This document shows positions 1 through 7,181 of a stretch of 11,237 nt of DNA, one piece after another. Source of the DNA: JBLNDG01 sp050261415 (GTDB lineage: Bacteria > Bacillota > Clostridia > Lutisporales > Lutisporaceae). Location of the stretch: positions 1-11,237 of the forward strand of contig JBLNDG010000159.1 of NCBI GenBank assembly GCA_050261415.1, read 5' to 3'. Position numbers and translations under genes: made by a program. The notes below the pieces were generated by a model. The model was not told the origin of the DNA. It worked only from the letters and a program-made list of their open reading frames with translations, and did no database searches. Position 1 is the first letter of the stretch; each line of letters starts with the position of its first letter.

Positions 1-2
1 TG

Positions 3-131
3 CCGATGATAGACCGGGGAATAATGAAAGGACTGCTGTACCTGTCGGTATCCATAAAGAACAAGGAGTTTGACTCCAATACCTATAACTATGTAAAAAC
101 TCTGTCTGATATAATGGCGGCATCTTTTTAA
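3..131 (+). CDS. C-terminal fragment of a protein, probably the end of a GAF domain
   Basis: One frame is open from the window edge to a TAA at 129-131 and gives the last 42 residues of a gene that begins outside the window. The other two forward frames are closed by stops. The fragment contains GIMKGLLYLSV, then a Phe and Asp spaced before a helix ending VKTLSDIMAASF. This resembles the last strand and helix of GAF domains (pattern G-x-L-x-L, then F, then an aliphatic helix with LAxxIAxxF/L). GAF domains bind small ligands and often sit in signalling proteins. The ligand and the rest of the protein cannot be judged from this piece. A hairpin follows 10 bases after the stop. I am confident that it is a gene end, much less so of the GAF assignment. 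Confidence 0.55.
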   Translation, partial: PMIDRGIMKGLLYLSVSIKNKEFDSNTYNYVKTLSDIMAASF

Positions 132-140
132 GGAAATATT

Positions 141-168
141 AAGGTGCAGGCAATGTCTGCACTTTTAG
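141..168 (+). terminator. Putative intrinsic terminator of the upstream gene
   Basis: GTGCAGGC (144-151) pairs with GTCTGCAC (155-162) around a 3-base AAT loop, with one G-U pair. The flanking AAG (141-143) can extend the stem into the TTT at 163-165. Only four T follow the core stem, so termination may be weak or partial. It lies between the upstream stop and the next promoter, which is the expected place. Confidence 0.5.
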
Positions 169-180
169 CCTGTATTATAT

Positions 181-209
181 TTGAACATTTTGGTTAAGGT
201 ATGTATAAT
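181..209 (+). promoter_or_regulatory. Sigma-A-type promoter for the UPF0182 gene
   Basis: A -35 element TTGAAC (181-186; 4 of 6 to TTGACA, with TTGA intact) is followed by exactly 17 bases and a perfect -10 TATAAT (204-209). The predicted transcript starts near 216, leaving a leader of about 36 bases. The leader carries a strong Shine-Dalgarno (GGGGAGGGG, 238-246). I see no operator-like inverted repeat overlapping the elements. Confidence 0.75.
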
Positions 210-251
210 TTAATATGTAAATGCTTAACATGAATCCGGGGAGGGGTTGTA

Positions 252-3083
252 TTGAAAGCCATACTGAATATAAAGGCTAAGGGGCTATTAATAGTATTAG
301 TAGCACTCATCCTTGTAATAACCTTTTTTAGTAATATAGCGGGATATCTGATTGACTACCAATGGTTTTCCGAGCTTGGCTACCGTGAGGTATTCTTTAA
401 AAAACTTGTTACACAGCTTGAGTTTTTTGTACCTTCAATGATAATACTTTTTGTATTGTTTTTCGTGTATCTGAAATCAATAAATATGCATTCAATAAAG
501 CACAGCGGCGTAATCCTGTCCAATTCGGAAAAGCGTGTAAGAAACAGGTTATTCATGCTTTCTTCGCTGGTGCTGTCCTTTGTATTCTCTTTATTGTTTG
601 TTGCTGATATATGGTATGACTTTCTTATATTTATAAATAAAACCTCTTTCGGACTTGGGGATCCAATACTCGGACGGGACATAGGATTTTATATATTTTC
701 CCTTCCGTTTCTGAATAAGCTTTACAGCTTTGTTCTGATACTGATAATTGTAATAGCTGCAATAACCATACTTTTTAACCTTTTCAATTTTTTTACTACA
801 AAAGTGACTGATGAACACATTGATATGAATGTCAGGACCATATATAACCCCAAAGATATATACAGGAAAATACTTGGAGCTGCTTCAAAACAGCTTATGT
901 TTCTCGGCGGGTTATTTTTTCTGACGTTGGCTTGCGGCTTCTATCTAAGAATATTCCAGCTGCTTTATTCCCCCAGGGGAGTGGCATATGGCGCGAGCTA
1001 TACGGACATTGTTGTAAATTTACCCTCTTATTATGTATATATTGGTATATGTATTTTGACAGCAGTACTTCTTATAGCTTCCCGGAACAAAAGAAGTATC
1101 AAAATGGCGGCTTTTGGACCGCTGCTTCTTGTAGTATCAATGGTAGCTTCGGGAATCATTTCTGCGGCTGTACAGAATATAATTGTTACTCCTAACGAGT
1201 TAGTAAAAGAAGAAAAATACCTGCAGAACAATATAGACTATACGAATTATGCATATGGTCTTGACAAGGTACAAGTCAAAGAGTTTGCGGTGAATCAGAA
1301 TCTCACAAGGAAAGACATAGAGGAAAACCGGGGAACAATAAACAATATACCGATAAACGATTACAGACCCGCTTTGGACATATACAACCAGATACAGGGT
1401 TTAAAAAGCTACTATCAGTTTCATGATATTGATATAGACAGATATATGATTAACGGGGCGTACAGACAGGTCTTTATCTCATCCAGGGAACTCCAGTCTG
1501 CAAATATACCTAAGCAAGGGGGGGCCCAGGCCGCGTCGTGGATAAACAAGTACCTCAAGTATACCCATGGATATGGAATTGCAATGTCTCCCGTAAATGA
1601 GGTGACACAATCAGGCCAGCCGAGGCTTTTAATAAGGGATATGCCAATAGTTTCTGATGTTGATATCAAGGTAGATACACCTCAGATATATTTCGGAGAG
1701 CTTACAAAGGACTTTGCAATTGTTGATACCAGAGAGAAGGAGTTTGATTACCCCGCATCCAATGCCAATATAGAGAATGTATATAGCGGTACCGGCGGAA
1801 TAAGGCTTAACATGATAAACAGACTTTTATTCGCCGTAAATGAAGGTAAGATGAACTTTTTGCTGTCACAGGACATCAGTTCCAAGAGCAGGGTACTTAT
1901 AAACAGGGAAATAACGCAAAGAGTCAGCAAAATCGCACCTTTCCTGGTATATGATGAAGATCCTTATATAGTAACCAGCAACGGCAAGCTTTACTGGATA
2001 ATAGATGCCTATACCGTAAGCAGCAGATACCCATATTCGGAGCCTATAAACAATCAGACAAACATAAACTATATAAAGAACTCTGTAAAGGTGGTAATAG
2101 ATGCGTATAACGGTACTACAGATTTTTATATAGCAGATTCCAAAGACCCGTTAATTGTAACATACTCAAATATTTTCAAAACCCTGTTTAAGCCGTTGAG
2201 CGCCATGCCGGAAGGGTTAAGGGCACATATCAGGTACCCTCAGATGCTGTTTGACATACAGGCTGATATATATAAAAAGTACCATATGAAAAGTGCAAGA
2301 GAGCTGTACAACAAAAGCGATGTATGGGATATATCGACACAGATTTATGGAGCAAGCTCTGCCGAAAAAAATACACAGGCTGTTGAATCCTCATATCTTA
2401 TAATGAGGCTTCCGGGTAGTGATAAAGAAGAATTTCTTCTTATGGTACCATATACTCCGCAAAGTAAAAACAATATGATATCCTGGCTTGCCGTTCTAAA
2501 TGACGGGCAAAATTACGGACAGATGATATTATACAGCTTCCCCTCGGGTAAAATTGTTGAAGGTCCTATGCAGGTTGAGGGTATAATAAGCCAGGACACT
2601 ATTATAGGCCCGCAGCTTAACCTCCTTGCTACAGGGGGCAACTCACAGGTTGTAAGGGGGAATATGCTTACCATACCTATAGAGGATTCAATATTGTATG
2701 TCGAACCGGTTTATGTTAAGGCATTGAATGCAAATGCACTGCCTGAGCAGAAAAAGGTAATAGTATATTTTAAAAACCAGGTTGTCATGGAGGATACATT
2801 GGAGAAAGCTCTTGCAAGGATATTCCCGACTGATGAGAATCAAAATGTGCCGCCGGCAGCACCACCTCAAGCTCCTGCAGGAACCAATGTAACTATAACC
2901 GCTGATGAGCTTATCAGAAGTGCTAATACCGTGTTTACCGAAGCGCTGAACGCACAGAAAGCCGGTAATTGGGCGGAATACGGAAACAAAATCACAGAGC
3001 TGGAAGATATTTTGAAAAAACTTAATGCAATGACGGGGGGAACACCTAATCCTGGAACTCCGCCGGCAAACACAAACCAATAG
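252..3083 (+). CDS. UPF0182 family integral membrane protein, function unknown
   Basis: This 943-residue protein has the UPF0182 (PF03699) layout. About seven hydrophobic segments lie in the first third (near residues 11-33, 54-74, 101-121, 152-178, 213-233, 259-276 and 286-309), followed by a very large soluble, probably extracytoplasmic, region. Family-like motifs are plain: DYQWFSELGYREVFF near 35, GDPILGRDIGFYIF near 136, VTPNEL near 312, DYRPALDIYNQIQ and SYYQFHDIDIDRY near 370-400, YLKYTHGYGIAMSPVNE near 440, YFGE, GTGGIRLN, and IAPFLVYDEDPYIV with LYWIIDAYT. A Pro/Ala-rich linker (about 866-877) leads to a helical segment (about 883-928) and a Pro/Gly/Asn-rich end. The TTG start at 252 sits 5 bases after GGGGAGGGG. 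It has its own promoter and terminator, so it is probably monocistronic. Family membership is very likely; no biochemical role is known to me and none is assigned. Confidence 0.93.
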   Translation: MKAILNIKAKGLLIVLVALILVITFFSNIAGYLIDYQWFSELGYREVFFKKLVTQLEFFVPSMIILFVLFFVYLKSINMHSIKHSGVILSNSEKRVRNRLFMLSSLVLSFVFSLLFVADIWYDFLIFINKTSFGLGDPILGRDIGFYIFSLPFLNKLYSFVLILIIVIAAITILFNLFNFFTTKVTDEHIDMNVRTIYNPKDIYRKILGAASKQLMFLGGLFFLTLACGFYLRIFQLLYSPRGVAYGASYTDIVVNLPSYYVYIGICILTAVLLIASRNKRSIKMAAFGPLLLVVSMVASGIISAAVQNIIVTPNELVKEEKYLQNNIDYTNYAYGLDKVQVKEFAVNQNLTRKDIEENRGTINNIPINDYRPALDIYNQIQGLKSYYQFHDIDIDRYMINGAYRQVFISSRELQSANIPKQGGAQAASWINKYLKYTHGYGIAMSPVNEVTQSGQPRLLIRDMPIVSDVDIKVDTPQIYFGELTKDFAIVDTREKEFDYPASNANIENVYSGTGGIRLNMINRLLFAVNEGKMNFLLSQDISSKSRVLINREITQRVSKIAPFLVYDEDPYIVTSNGKLYWIIDAYTVSSRYPYSEPINNQTNINYIKNSVKVVIDAYNGTTDFYIADSKDPLIVTYSNIFKTLFKPLSAMPEGLRAHIRYPQMLFDIQADIYKKYHMKSARELYNKSDVWDISTQIYGASSAEKNTQAVESSYLIMRLPGSDKEEFLLMVPYTPQSKNNMISWLAVLNDGQNYGQMILYSFPSGKIVEGPMQVEGIISQDTIIGPQLNLLATGGNSQVVRGNMLTIPIEDSILYVEPVYVKALNANALPEQKKVIVYFKNQVVMEDTLEKALARIFPTDENQNVPPAAPPQAPAGTNVTITADELIRSANTVFTEALNAQKAGNWAEYGNKITELEDILKKLNAMTGGTPNPGTPPANTNQ

Positions 3084-3084
3084 A

Positions 3085-3131
3085 CAAGTAAAAAAAATAA
3101 CTCCGATAAAAAGGAGTTATTTTTTTACTTG
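3085..3131 (+). terminator. Strong hairpin terminator after the UPF0182 gene
   Basis: The left arm (3085-3104, ending TAACTCC) pairs with the right arm (3113-3131, starting GGAGTTA) around an 8-base A-rich loop. The match is perfect except for one bulged A in the A-tract. The right arm contains T7 (3120-3126), directly after the GC-richer top of the stem, as in an intrinsic terminator. The A-tract on the left arm makes the element nearly symmetrical, so it could also stop transcription on the other strand. It begins 1 base after the stop codon. Confidence 0.9.
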
Positions 3132-3138
3132 GTCTTAC

Positions 3139-3167
3139 AAAGGAGTAAATGGTTTTATATAGAATTA
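3139..3167 (+). promoter_or_regulatory. Possible sigma-H-type promoter for the hybrid kinase operon
   Basis: AAAGGAGTA (3139-3147), an 11-base spacer and ATAGAATTA (3159-3167) fit the Bacillus sigma-H consensus as I recall it (RnAGGAwWW, 11-12 bases, RnnGAATww). The one mismatch is G in the 'w' position of the -35. The predicted start near 3174 gives a leader of about 40 bases. I found no good sigma-A pair in 3132-3200: TATATT at 3171 has no -35 at proper distance. The motif is short and the region AT-rich, so chance is a real alternative, and AAAGGAG also resembles a Shine-Dalgarno with no start after it. Confidence 0.35.
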
Positions 3168-3199
3168 TTATATATTAATTTGTATACCTGCATATTTAC

Positions 3200-3208
3200 A
3201 AGGGGGTG
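3200..3208 (+). promoter_or_regulatory. Ribosome binding site that sets the kinase start at TTG 3215
   Basis: AAGGGGGTG differs by one base from the ideal AAGGAGGTG and is 6 bases before TTG 3215. The upstream in-frame GTG (3206-3208) is part of this same site and would have no usable spacing, so TTG 3215 is the better start. Confidence 0.75.
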
Positions 3209-3214
3209 TATTCC

Positions 3215-5077
3215 TTGGAAACTGATGAATACCAATCCCGCGACGATGAAAAAGATTTGCTTTATATTACTTTGAGCAGTATAGGCGATGGTGTAATAAC
3301 TGCAGACATGCAAGAAAAGATTATGTTTATGAATGATGCAGCAGAGCAATTGACGGGATTTAGTAAAGAAGAGGCGGTAGGCTGTCACCTGAACAGCGTT
3401 TTTAAGGTTACAAGCAAAGAAAAGGCCGAGGTTACGGATAAACCCTTTAAAAGAGCTCTGGAGAGTGGAAAATCAGTGGGGCTCAGGAAGAATTCCATAT
3501 TAACTACAAAAAAAGGGGAAGAAAGGTATATATCAGCAAGCAATGCACCCATTAAAGGAAAAAATGGAGAAACCATCGGGGTTGTTGTAGTTTTTAGGGA
3601 TATAACTATGATCAGGAAGGCTGAACAGGAACTTCAGAGGGCAAAGGATGCAGCAGAGGCAGCCAATAAAGCAAAGAGTGAATTCCTTGCAAATATGAGT
3701 CATGAAATCAGAACACCGCTAAACGGTATTATAGGGATGACTGATTTGACCTTGCTTACTGAACTGACTCCTGAACAAAGGGAAAACCTTACTATTGTAA
3801 AGAGCTGTGCAAGAGCACTCTTGAGCGTTATCAATGATATACTTGATTTTTCAAAAATTGAAGCAGGCAAAATGTCAATAGAAAAAATTAACTTTGATAT
3901 AAGGGAAATCTTTGAGAACACAATAAAGCCACATTTTGCGAGGGCACAGGAAAAGGGCCTGAAGCTTGAATATGGTATGGATAAAGATATACCAAAAGTT
4001 TTGAGAGGGGACCCGGTAAGGCTGCAGCAAGTACTGAACAATCTTATAAGTAATGCCATAAAGTTTACTGAACTTGGAAGCATAAGCTTGTATGCAGGTA
4101 TAGAGAGCAGGGATGAAAAAAGCATTAAGCTGAAATTTTCAGTTTCTGATACAGGGATAGGTATAGACGATAATGAAATAGGCAGGCTCTTCAAAAGCTT
4201 CAGCCAGGTTGACGGCTCCATCAGCAGAAAATATGGAGGCACAGGGCTTGGCCTGGTAATATCAAAAAGATTGACCGAACTCATGGGGGGCGCCATATGG
4301 GTTGAAAGCAGTAAGGGGAGAGGAAGTACCTTTTATTTTACATGTATGCTTGAAAATGGTGGGGACTGTGAAGCAGTGGAGAAGACAGAGTCTTACTGTC
4401 CTAACAGTGGCCTCCACCACAAACTGGATATATTGTTGGTTGAGGACGACGAGGCGAGCAGGATAGCTATAAGCCGCATGATTAAAGATATCGGCCATAA
4501 TGTATGGTTGGCAGATAATGGCGAAGAGGCACTTGATATTTTGGACAGAGAAGAGTTCGATGCAGTATTTATGGATATTCAGATGCCTGTTATAGATGGA
4601 TTTGAAGCTACAAAGCGTATAAGGGAGTGGGAAAAGGGTACGGGAAAGCATACTTTCATAGTTGCTGTAACTGCTTTTGCTCTTCAAGGGGATAGGGAGA
4701 AGTGCATAAACAGCGGTATGGATGATTATATTTCCAAGCCAATAAGCGCAAAGGAGCTTCAATTTGCATTGGATAAGTTTTTAAGCTGTGGATTTGAAGC
4801 AAAAAGTGAAGTAAAGGAAGAAAGAAGTAAACTTTCTATTAGTGATATGCCTTTGTACCTGGAAAAGCTGGAGGAAGCATTATCAAAAAAGGATACTGCT
4901 GCAATAGAACATTATGCACACCAGATTAAGCTGTTATCCTATGAAGCAAGTTTTGAAGAAATAAGGAAGTACTCATTCAAGGCTGAACTGGCGGCAAGAA
5001 GAAAGAGCTTTAGCGAGATAGAGAACTACTATGCACTAATCAAAGAAAACCTTCGAAGAATAATTTCTACAGAGTAA
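3215..5077 (+). CDS. Soluble hybrid sensor histidine kinase (PAS-HisKA-HATPase-REC-Hpt-like)
   Basis: From TTG 3215 this is 620 residues with no membrane segment or signal peptide, so it acts in the cytoplasm. Domains in order: PAS (about 17-130, with SSIGDGVITAD and FMNDAAEQLTGFS); a helical linker; HisKA with the H-box MSHEIRTPLNGIIGM (phospho-acceptor H163); HATPase with N-box N280, G1 SDTGIGI (D312) and G2 GGTGLGL (341-347); receiver (about 405-523) with acidic pocket E410-D411-D412, phospho-acceptor D454, T486 and K508. The C-terminal helices (about 545-620) look like an Hpt domain around AHQIK, with H569 in the phospho-His position, although the usual Gly after Lys is Leu. It should autophosphorylate on H163 and pass phosphate to D454 and perhaps H569. 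The signal is unknown. A receiver gene follows 34 bases on and is the obvious partner. The kinase call is secure; the Hpt call is moderate. Confidence 0.92.
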   Translation: METDEYQSRDDEKDLLYITLSSIGDGVITADMQEKIMFMNDAAEQLTGFSKEEAVGCHLNSVFKVTSKEKAEVTDKPFKRALESGKSVGLRKNSILTTKKGEERYISASNAPIKGKNGETIGVVVVFRDITMIRKAEQELQRAKDAAEAANKAKSEFLANMSHEIRTPLNGIIGMTDLTLLTELTPEQRENLTIVKSCARALLSVINDILDFSKIEAGKMSIEKINFDIREIFENTIKPHFARAQEKGLKLEYGMDKDIPKVLRGDPVRLQQVLNNLISNAIKFTELGSISLYAGIESRDEKSIKLKFSVSDTGIGIDDNEIGRLFKSFSQVDGSISRKYGGTGLGLVISKRLTELMGGAIWVESSKGRGSTFYFTCMLENGGDCEAVEKTESYCPNSGLHHKLDILLVEDDEASRIAISRMIKDIGHNVWLADNGEEALDILDREEFDAVFMDIQMPVIDGFEATKRIREWEKGTGKHTFIVAVTAFALQGDREKCINSGMDDYISKPISAKELQFALDKFLSCGFEAKSEVKEERSKLSISDMPLYLEKLEEALSKKDTAAIEHYAHQIKLLSYEASFEEIRKYSFKAELAARRKSFSEIENYYALIKENLRRIISTE

Positions 5078-5111
5078 TACTCGCAATAATTTGAGAGAGG
5101 GGTAGCTGGTT

Positions 5112-5507
5112 ATGAGGATTCTTATAGCTGAAGATGACATGGCAAGCCGCAAATTACTTTTAAAGTTTTTTTCGGACTACGGGGATTGTGATATAACAGT
5201 TGACGGCATGGAAGCAGTTGAAGCATTTTTGCTTGCTCTGGAAGAGGAAAACCCCTATGGACTTATTTGCCTTGATATAATGATGCCTAAGCTGGATGGG
5301 CTGAAAGCATTAAAATCTATACGGGAGCTGGAAAAACAAAAAGGACTGGATGAATCCCAAGGTTCGAAGGTAATAATAATTACAGCACTTAACGATACTG
5401 ATAATGTTTTTGATTCTTTTAAATTCGGCTGTGAGGCTTACATTACAAAGCCGGTCGATATGAAAAAGCTTCAGGAAGTTCTGATAAAGCTTGGCCTTGC
5501 ACAATAA
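5112..5507 (+). CDS. Stand-alone CheY/Spo0F-like response regulator receiver
   Basis: The 131 residues make up one receiver domain and nothing else. The acidic pair is E7-D8-D9 (MRILIAEDD), the phospho-acceptor is D55 (LICLDIMMPKLDG), the switch Thr is T91 (IIITALN) and the conserved Lys is K113 (YITKPVD). There is no DNA-binding or enzyme output domain. It must therefore act by protein contact or as a phosphate carrier, as CheY and Spo0F do. ATG 5112 follows a purine stretch, GAGAGAGGGG, about 9 bases upstream. It starts 34 bases after the hybrid kinase and ends 17 bases before rnhC, so co-transcription is likely. The kinase has its own receiver and an Hpt-like end, so this protein may be the downstream acceptor of a phosphorelay. 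That link is inferred from gene order only. Confidence 0.92.
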   Translation: MRILIAEDDMASRKLLLKFFSDYGDCDITVDGMEAVEAFLLALEEENPYGLICLDIMMPKLDGLKALKSIRELEKQKGLDESQGSKVIIITALNDTDNVFDSFKFGCEAYITKPVDMKKLQEVLIKLGLAQ

Positions 5508-5524
5508 ATATGGAGTGATAGAGT

Positions 5525-6463
5525 ATGAATTATAATAATGATAAATATAGCTGCTACGAAAAGCTGAAGGGCCTCTTAACTGAAAGGGGAGTGGAGGTAA
5601 GCGAAAGTACGGAAATAAACTACGGGCTTCAATTCCACATAATTATTAATGGGGTGAAGTCCTTTATAAGGATATATGAAAGCAAAAAGAGCGGAACACG
5701 CTATGACCTTTCTCAAATAAAGAACGAAGAGGTGCTTAGGTTTGTAGAGGAATTGATAAATTCCGGCGAATCTAAGGTGGGCAGCGTAAAAACAGAGACA
5801 GAAAAAAGTATAGGGGCAGTAAGAAATTCTGATATGGAAGAGCTTGAACTCATTGGAACTGATGAATCCGGAAAAGGGGATTATTTCGGTCCTCTGGTTA
5901 TAGCGGGTGTTTATGCAAACCCTATGGGAAAAAGGCTGCTAAGAGAGATAGGAGCAGCAGACAGCAAGACTCTCTCAGCTGCCAGGATTGAAAAGCTTGC
6001 ACAAGAGATAATGAAAAACTGCATTTATTCTGTAGTAACAATAGGAAATAAAAGGTATAACGAGTTATACGGAGAGATAAAAAATCTGAATAAACTGCTT
6101 GCCTGGGGGCATGCCCGGGTTATAGAAAACCTCCTTGAAAAGGTGGATTGCAGTAATGCGCTTTCGGATCAGTTCGGCAGTCCGGAATTAATAAGGAATG
6201 CGCTGATGGAGAAAGGGAAGCTCATAAATTTGGAGCAAAGGCCAAGGGCAGAGGAAAATGTGGTGGTAGCGGCGGCAAGTATTCTTGCGAGGAATGAATT
6301 CGTTAATTCAATGAAAAAAATATCCGAGGAATTTGGGATGGAGTTTCCTAAAGGGGCTTCCTCTGCGGTTTCAGACACTGCAAAGAAATTCATAAAAATT
6401 CACGGGAGAGAAAAACTAAGCAATGTTGCAAAGCTGCACTTCAGTATAACGGAAAAATTATAA
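5525..6463 (+). CDS. rnhC: Ribonuclease HIII
   Basis: This 312-residue endonuclease cuts the RNA strand of RNA-DNA hybrids, removing R-loops and primers; it acts on DNA in the cytoplasm with Mg2+ or Mn2+. The N-terminal 80 or so residues are the substrate-binding (TBP-like) domain typical of type HIII, including SGTRYDLSQIKNEEV. The catalytic domain opens with LIGTDESGKGDYFGPLVIAG, where DESGKGDYFGP separates HIII from HII. Likely active-site acids are D113, E114, D215 (ALSDQFGS) and E243 or E244 (RAEEN before VVVAAASILARNEF). DSKTLS (146-151) and LAWGHARVIENLL (192-204) also fit. Length matches the family (about 300-315). ATG 5525 follows GGAGTG (5512-5517) by 7 bases. It is the last gene of the kinase-receiver-rnhC run; the pairing with signalling genes looks positional rather than functional. 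Confidence 0.95.
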   Translation: MNYNNDKYSCYEKLKGLLTERGVEVSESTEINYGLQFHIIINGVKSFIRIYESKKSGTRYDLSQIKNEEVLRFVEELINSGESKVGSVKTETEKSIGAVRNSDMEELELIGTDESGKGDYFGPLVIAGVYANPMGKRLLREIGAADSKTLSAARIEKLAQEIMKNCIYSVVTIGNKRYNELYGEIKNLNKLLAWGHARVIENLLEKVDCSNALSDQFGSPELIRNALMEKGKLINLEQRPRAEENVVVAAASILARNEFVNSMKKISEEFGMEFPKGASSAVSDTAKKFIKIHGREKLSNVAKLHFSITEKL

Positions 6464-6487
6464 GCTATAGCATTCCTAATAGGTCTG

Positions 6488-6559
6488 GTTGCGAGCTTCG
6501 CGTTTCGTGTTTCGAGATTGGGATAGGGCTTCGAAGTCTTAACAAAATAAACGCGCAAC
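6488..6559 (+). repeat. Nested inverted repeats in the rnhC-DJ-1 intergenic gap
   Basis: The 154-base gap (6464-6617) holds no gene. CGCGTTT (6499-6505) pairs perfectly with AAACGCG (6549-6555). Continuing outward, GTTG (6488-6491) pairs with CAAC (6556-6559), leaving a 7-base bulge on the left arm. Inside lies a smaller hairpin, TTCGAG (6511-6516) against CTTCGAA (6529-6535) with one bulged base. No T-run follows, so it is not a standard terminator. Two small palindromes precede it, GCTATAGC (6464-6471) and CCTAATAGG (6475-6483). It could be a leader structure for the DJ-1 gene, a 3' end structure for rnhC, or a remnant of a dispersed repeat. I found no confident -35/-10 pair for the DJ-1 gene here; TTTAAT (6585-6590) is the best -10 but lacks a spaced -35. 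Confidence 0.45.
6497..6517 (+). repeat. Three-copy heptamer tandem repeat (TTCGNGN type)
   Basis: Three consecutive 7-base units, TTCGCGT, TTCGTGT and TTCGAGA, share TTCG at the same phase, and a further TTCG occurs at 6530-6533 within the palindrome CTTCGAAG. It is untranslated as far as I can tell: the open frame through it has no ribosome binding site. The units overlap the left arms of the inverted repeats described for this gap. Confidence 0.65.
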
Positions 6560-6617
6560 AAAAGTTTGGCAATTAGTTGAAGTGTTTAATAGATCAATAT
6601 AGGAGGAATATTAAAGT

Positions 6618-7175
6618 ATGAAAAATGTAAACTTGTATTTAGCCGAAGGCTTTGAGGAAATAGAAGCCGTTACTGTTGCTGATGTACTTAGGAGGGCTGA
6701 CATTGGTGTGAGCATGGTTTCTGTTACAGGCAGGAAGGAAGTAAAAGGAGCCCATGGAATCATAATAACAGCCGATGAGCTCTTTGAGAAATTTGATAAT
6801 CATACAGCGGATATGATCATCCTTCCCGGAGGAATGCCGGGGACAAGAAATCTGGGCAGCCATGCAGGACTTAAAGCTTTGATAATGGACTTCGCCGGAA
6901 AAAACAAGCCGATTGCTGCCATATGTGCCGCCCCCAGTGTTATAGGTAAATTGGGGCTCTATAAAAACAAAAAGGCTGCATGCTATCCCGGGTTTGAAGA
7001 TACATTGGAGGGAGCAATACTTGGAGATGATATCGTAGTAAGGGATGAGAACCTCATTACCTCCAAAGGCCCTGGGACTGCTATTTACTTTGCATTGAAC
7101 CTGGTGGAATTCCTTGCCGGCAAGGATGTTGCCATGGAATTGCACGAGGGTATGATTGTACAGGGTGAATACTAG
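6618..7175 (+). CDS. DJ-1/PfpI (YajL-type) family protein
   Basis: The 185-residue, single-domain cytoplasmic protein matches the length and motifs of the DJ-1/YajL branch. These are AEGFEEIEAVTVADVLRRA at the N-terminus with the conserved Glu E16, LPGGMPGTRNL (69-79), the nucleophile-elbow Cys C103 in AAICAAPSVIGKLG, and TSKGPGTAIYFALNLVE (148-164). Members act on glyoxals or glyoxal-damaged groups, or as redox-sensitive chaperones; the exact activity is disputed in the literature and cannot be settled from sequence. The conserved Cys and Glu are both present, so an active protein is expected. ATG 6618 follows AGGAGGA (6601-6607) by 10 bases, a strong site. It is probably transcribed alone. 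Its stop is 6 bases from the stop of the convergent ABC gene, with no terminator between. Confidence 0.93.
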   Translation: MKNVNLYLAEGFEEIEAVTVADVLRRADIGVSMVSVTGRKEVKGAHGIIITADELFEKFDNHTADMIILPGGMPGTRNLGSHAGLKALIMDFAGKNKPIAAICAAPSVIGKLGLYKNKKAACYPGFEDTLEGAILGDDIVVRDENLITSKGPGTAIYFALNLVEFLAGKDVAMELHEGMIVQGEY

Positions 7176-7181
7176 CTTGTC

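Noticed and set aside
1518..1527. G7C3 run in the UPF0182 gene, a possible slippage or phase-variation tract
   Set aside because: The frame is intact across it and encodes Gly-Gly-Ala in a plausible position. Seven G alone in mid-gene is weak evidence for phase variation.
3700..4296. A 198-codon open frame on the - strand inside the kinase gene
   Set aside because: It is antisense to the HisKA/HATPase coding sequence, matches no protein pattern I recognise, and has the Ser/Pro/Ile-rich composition of a shadow frame.
6473..6527. An open frame through the TTCG repeat (FLIGLVASFAFRVSRLG) as a small peptide gene
   Set aside because: There is no start with a ribosome binding site, and the peptide simply reads the heptamer repeat; it overlaps the region right after the rnhC stop.
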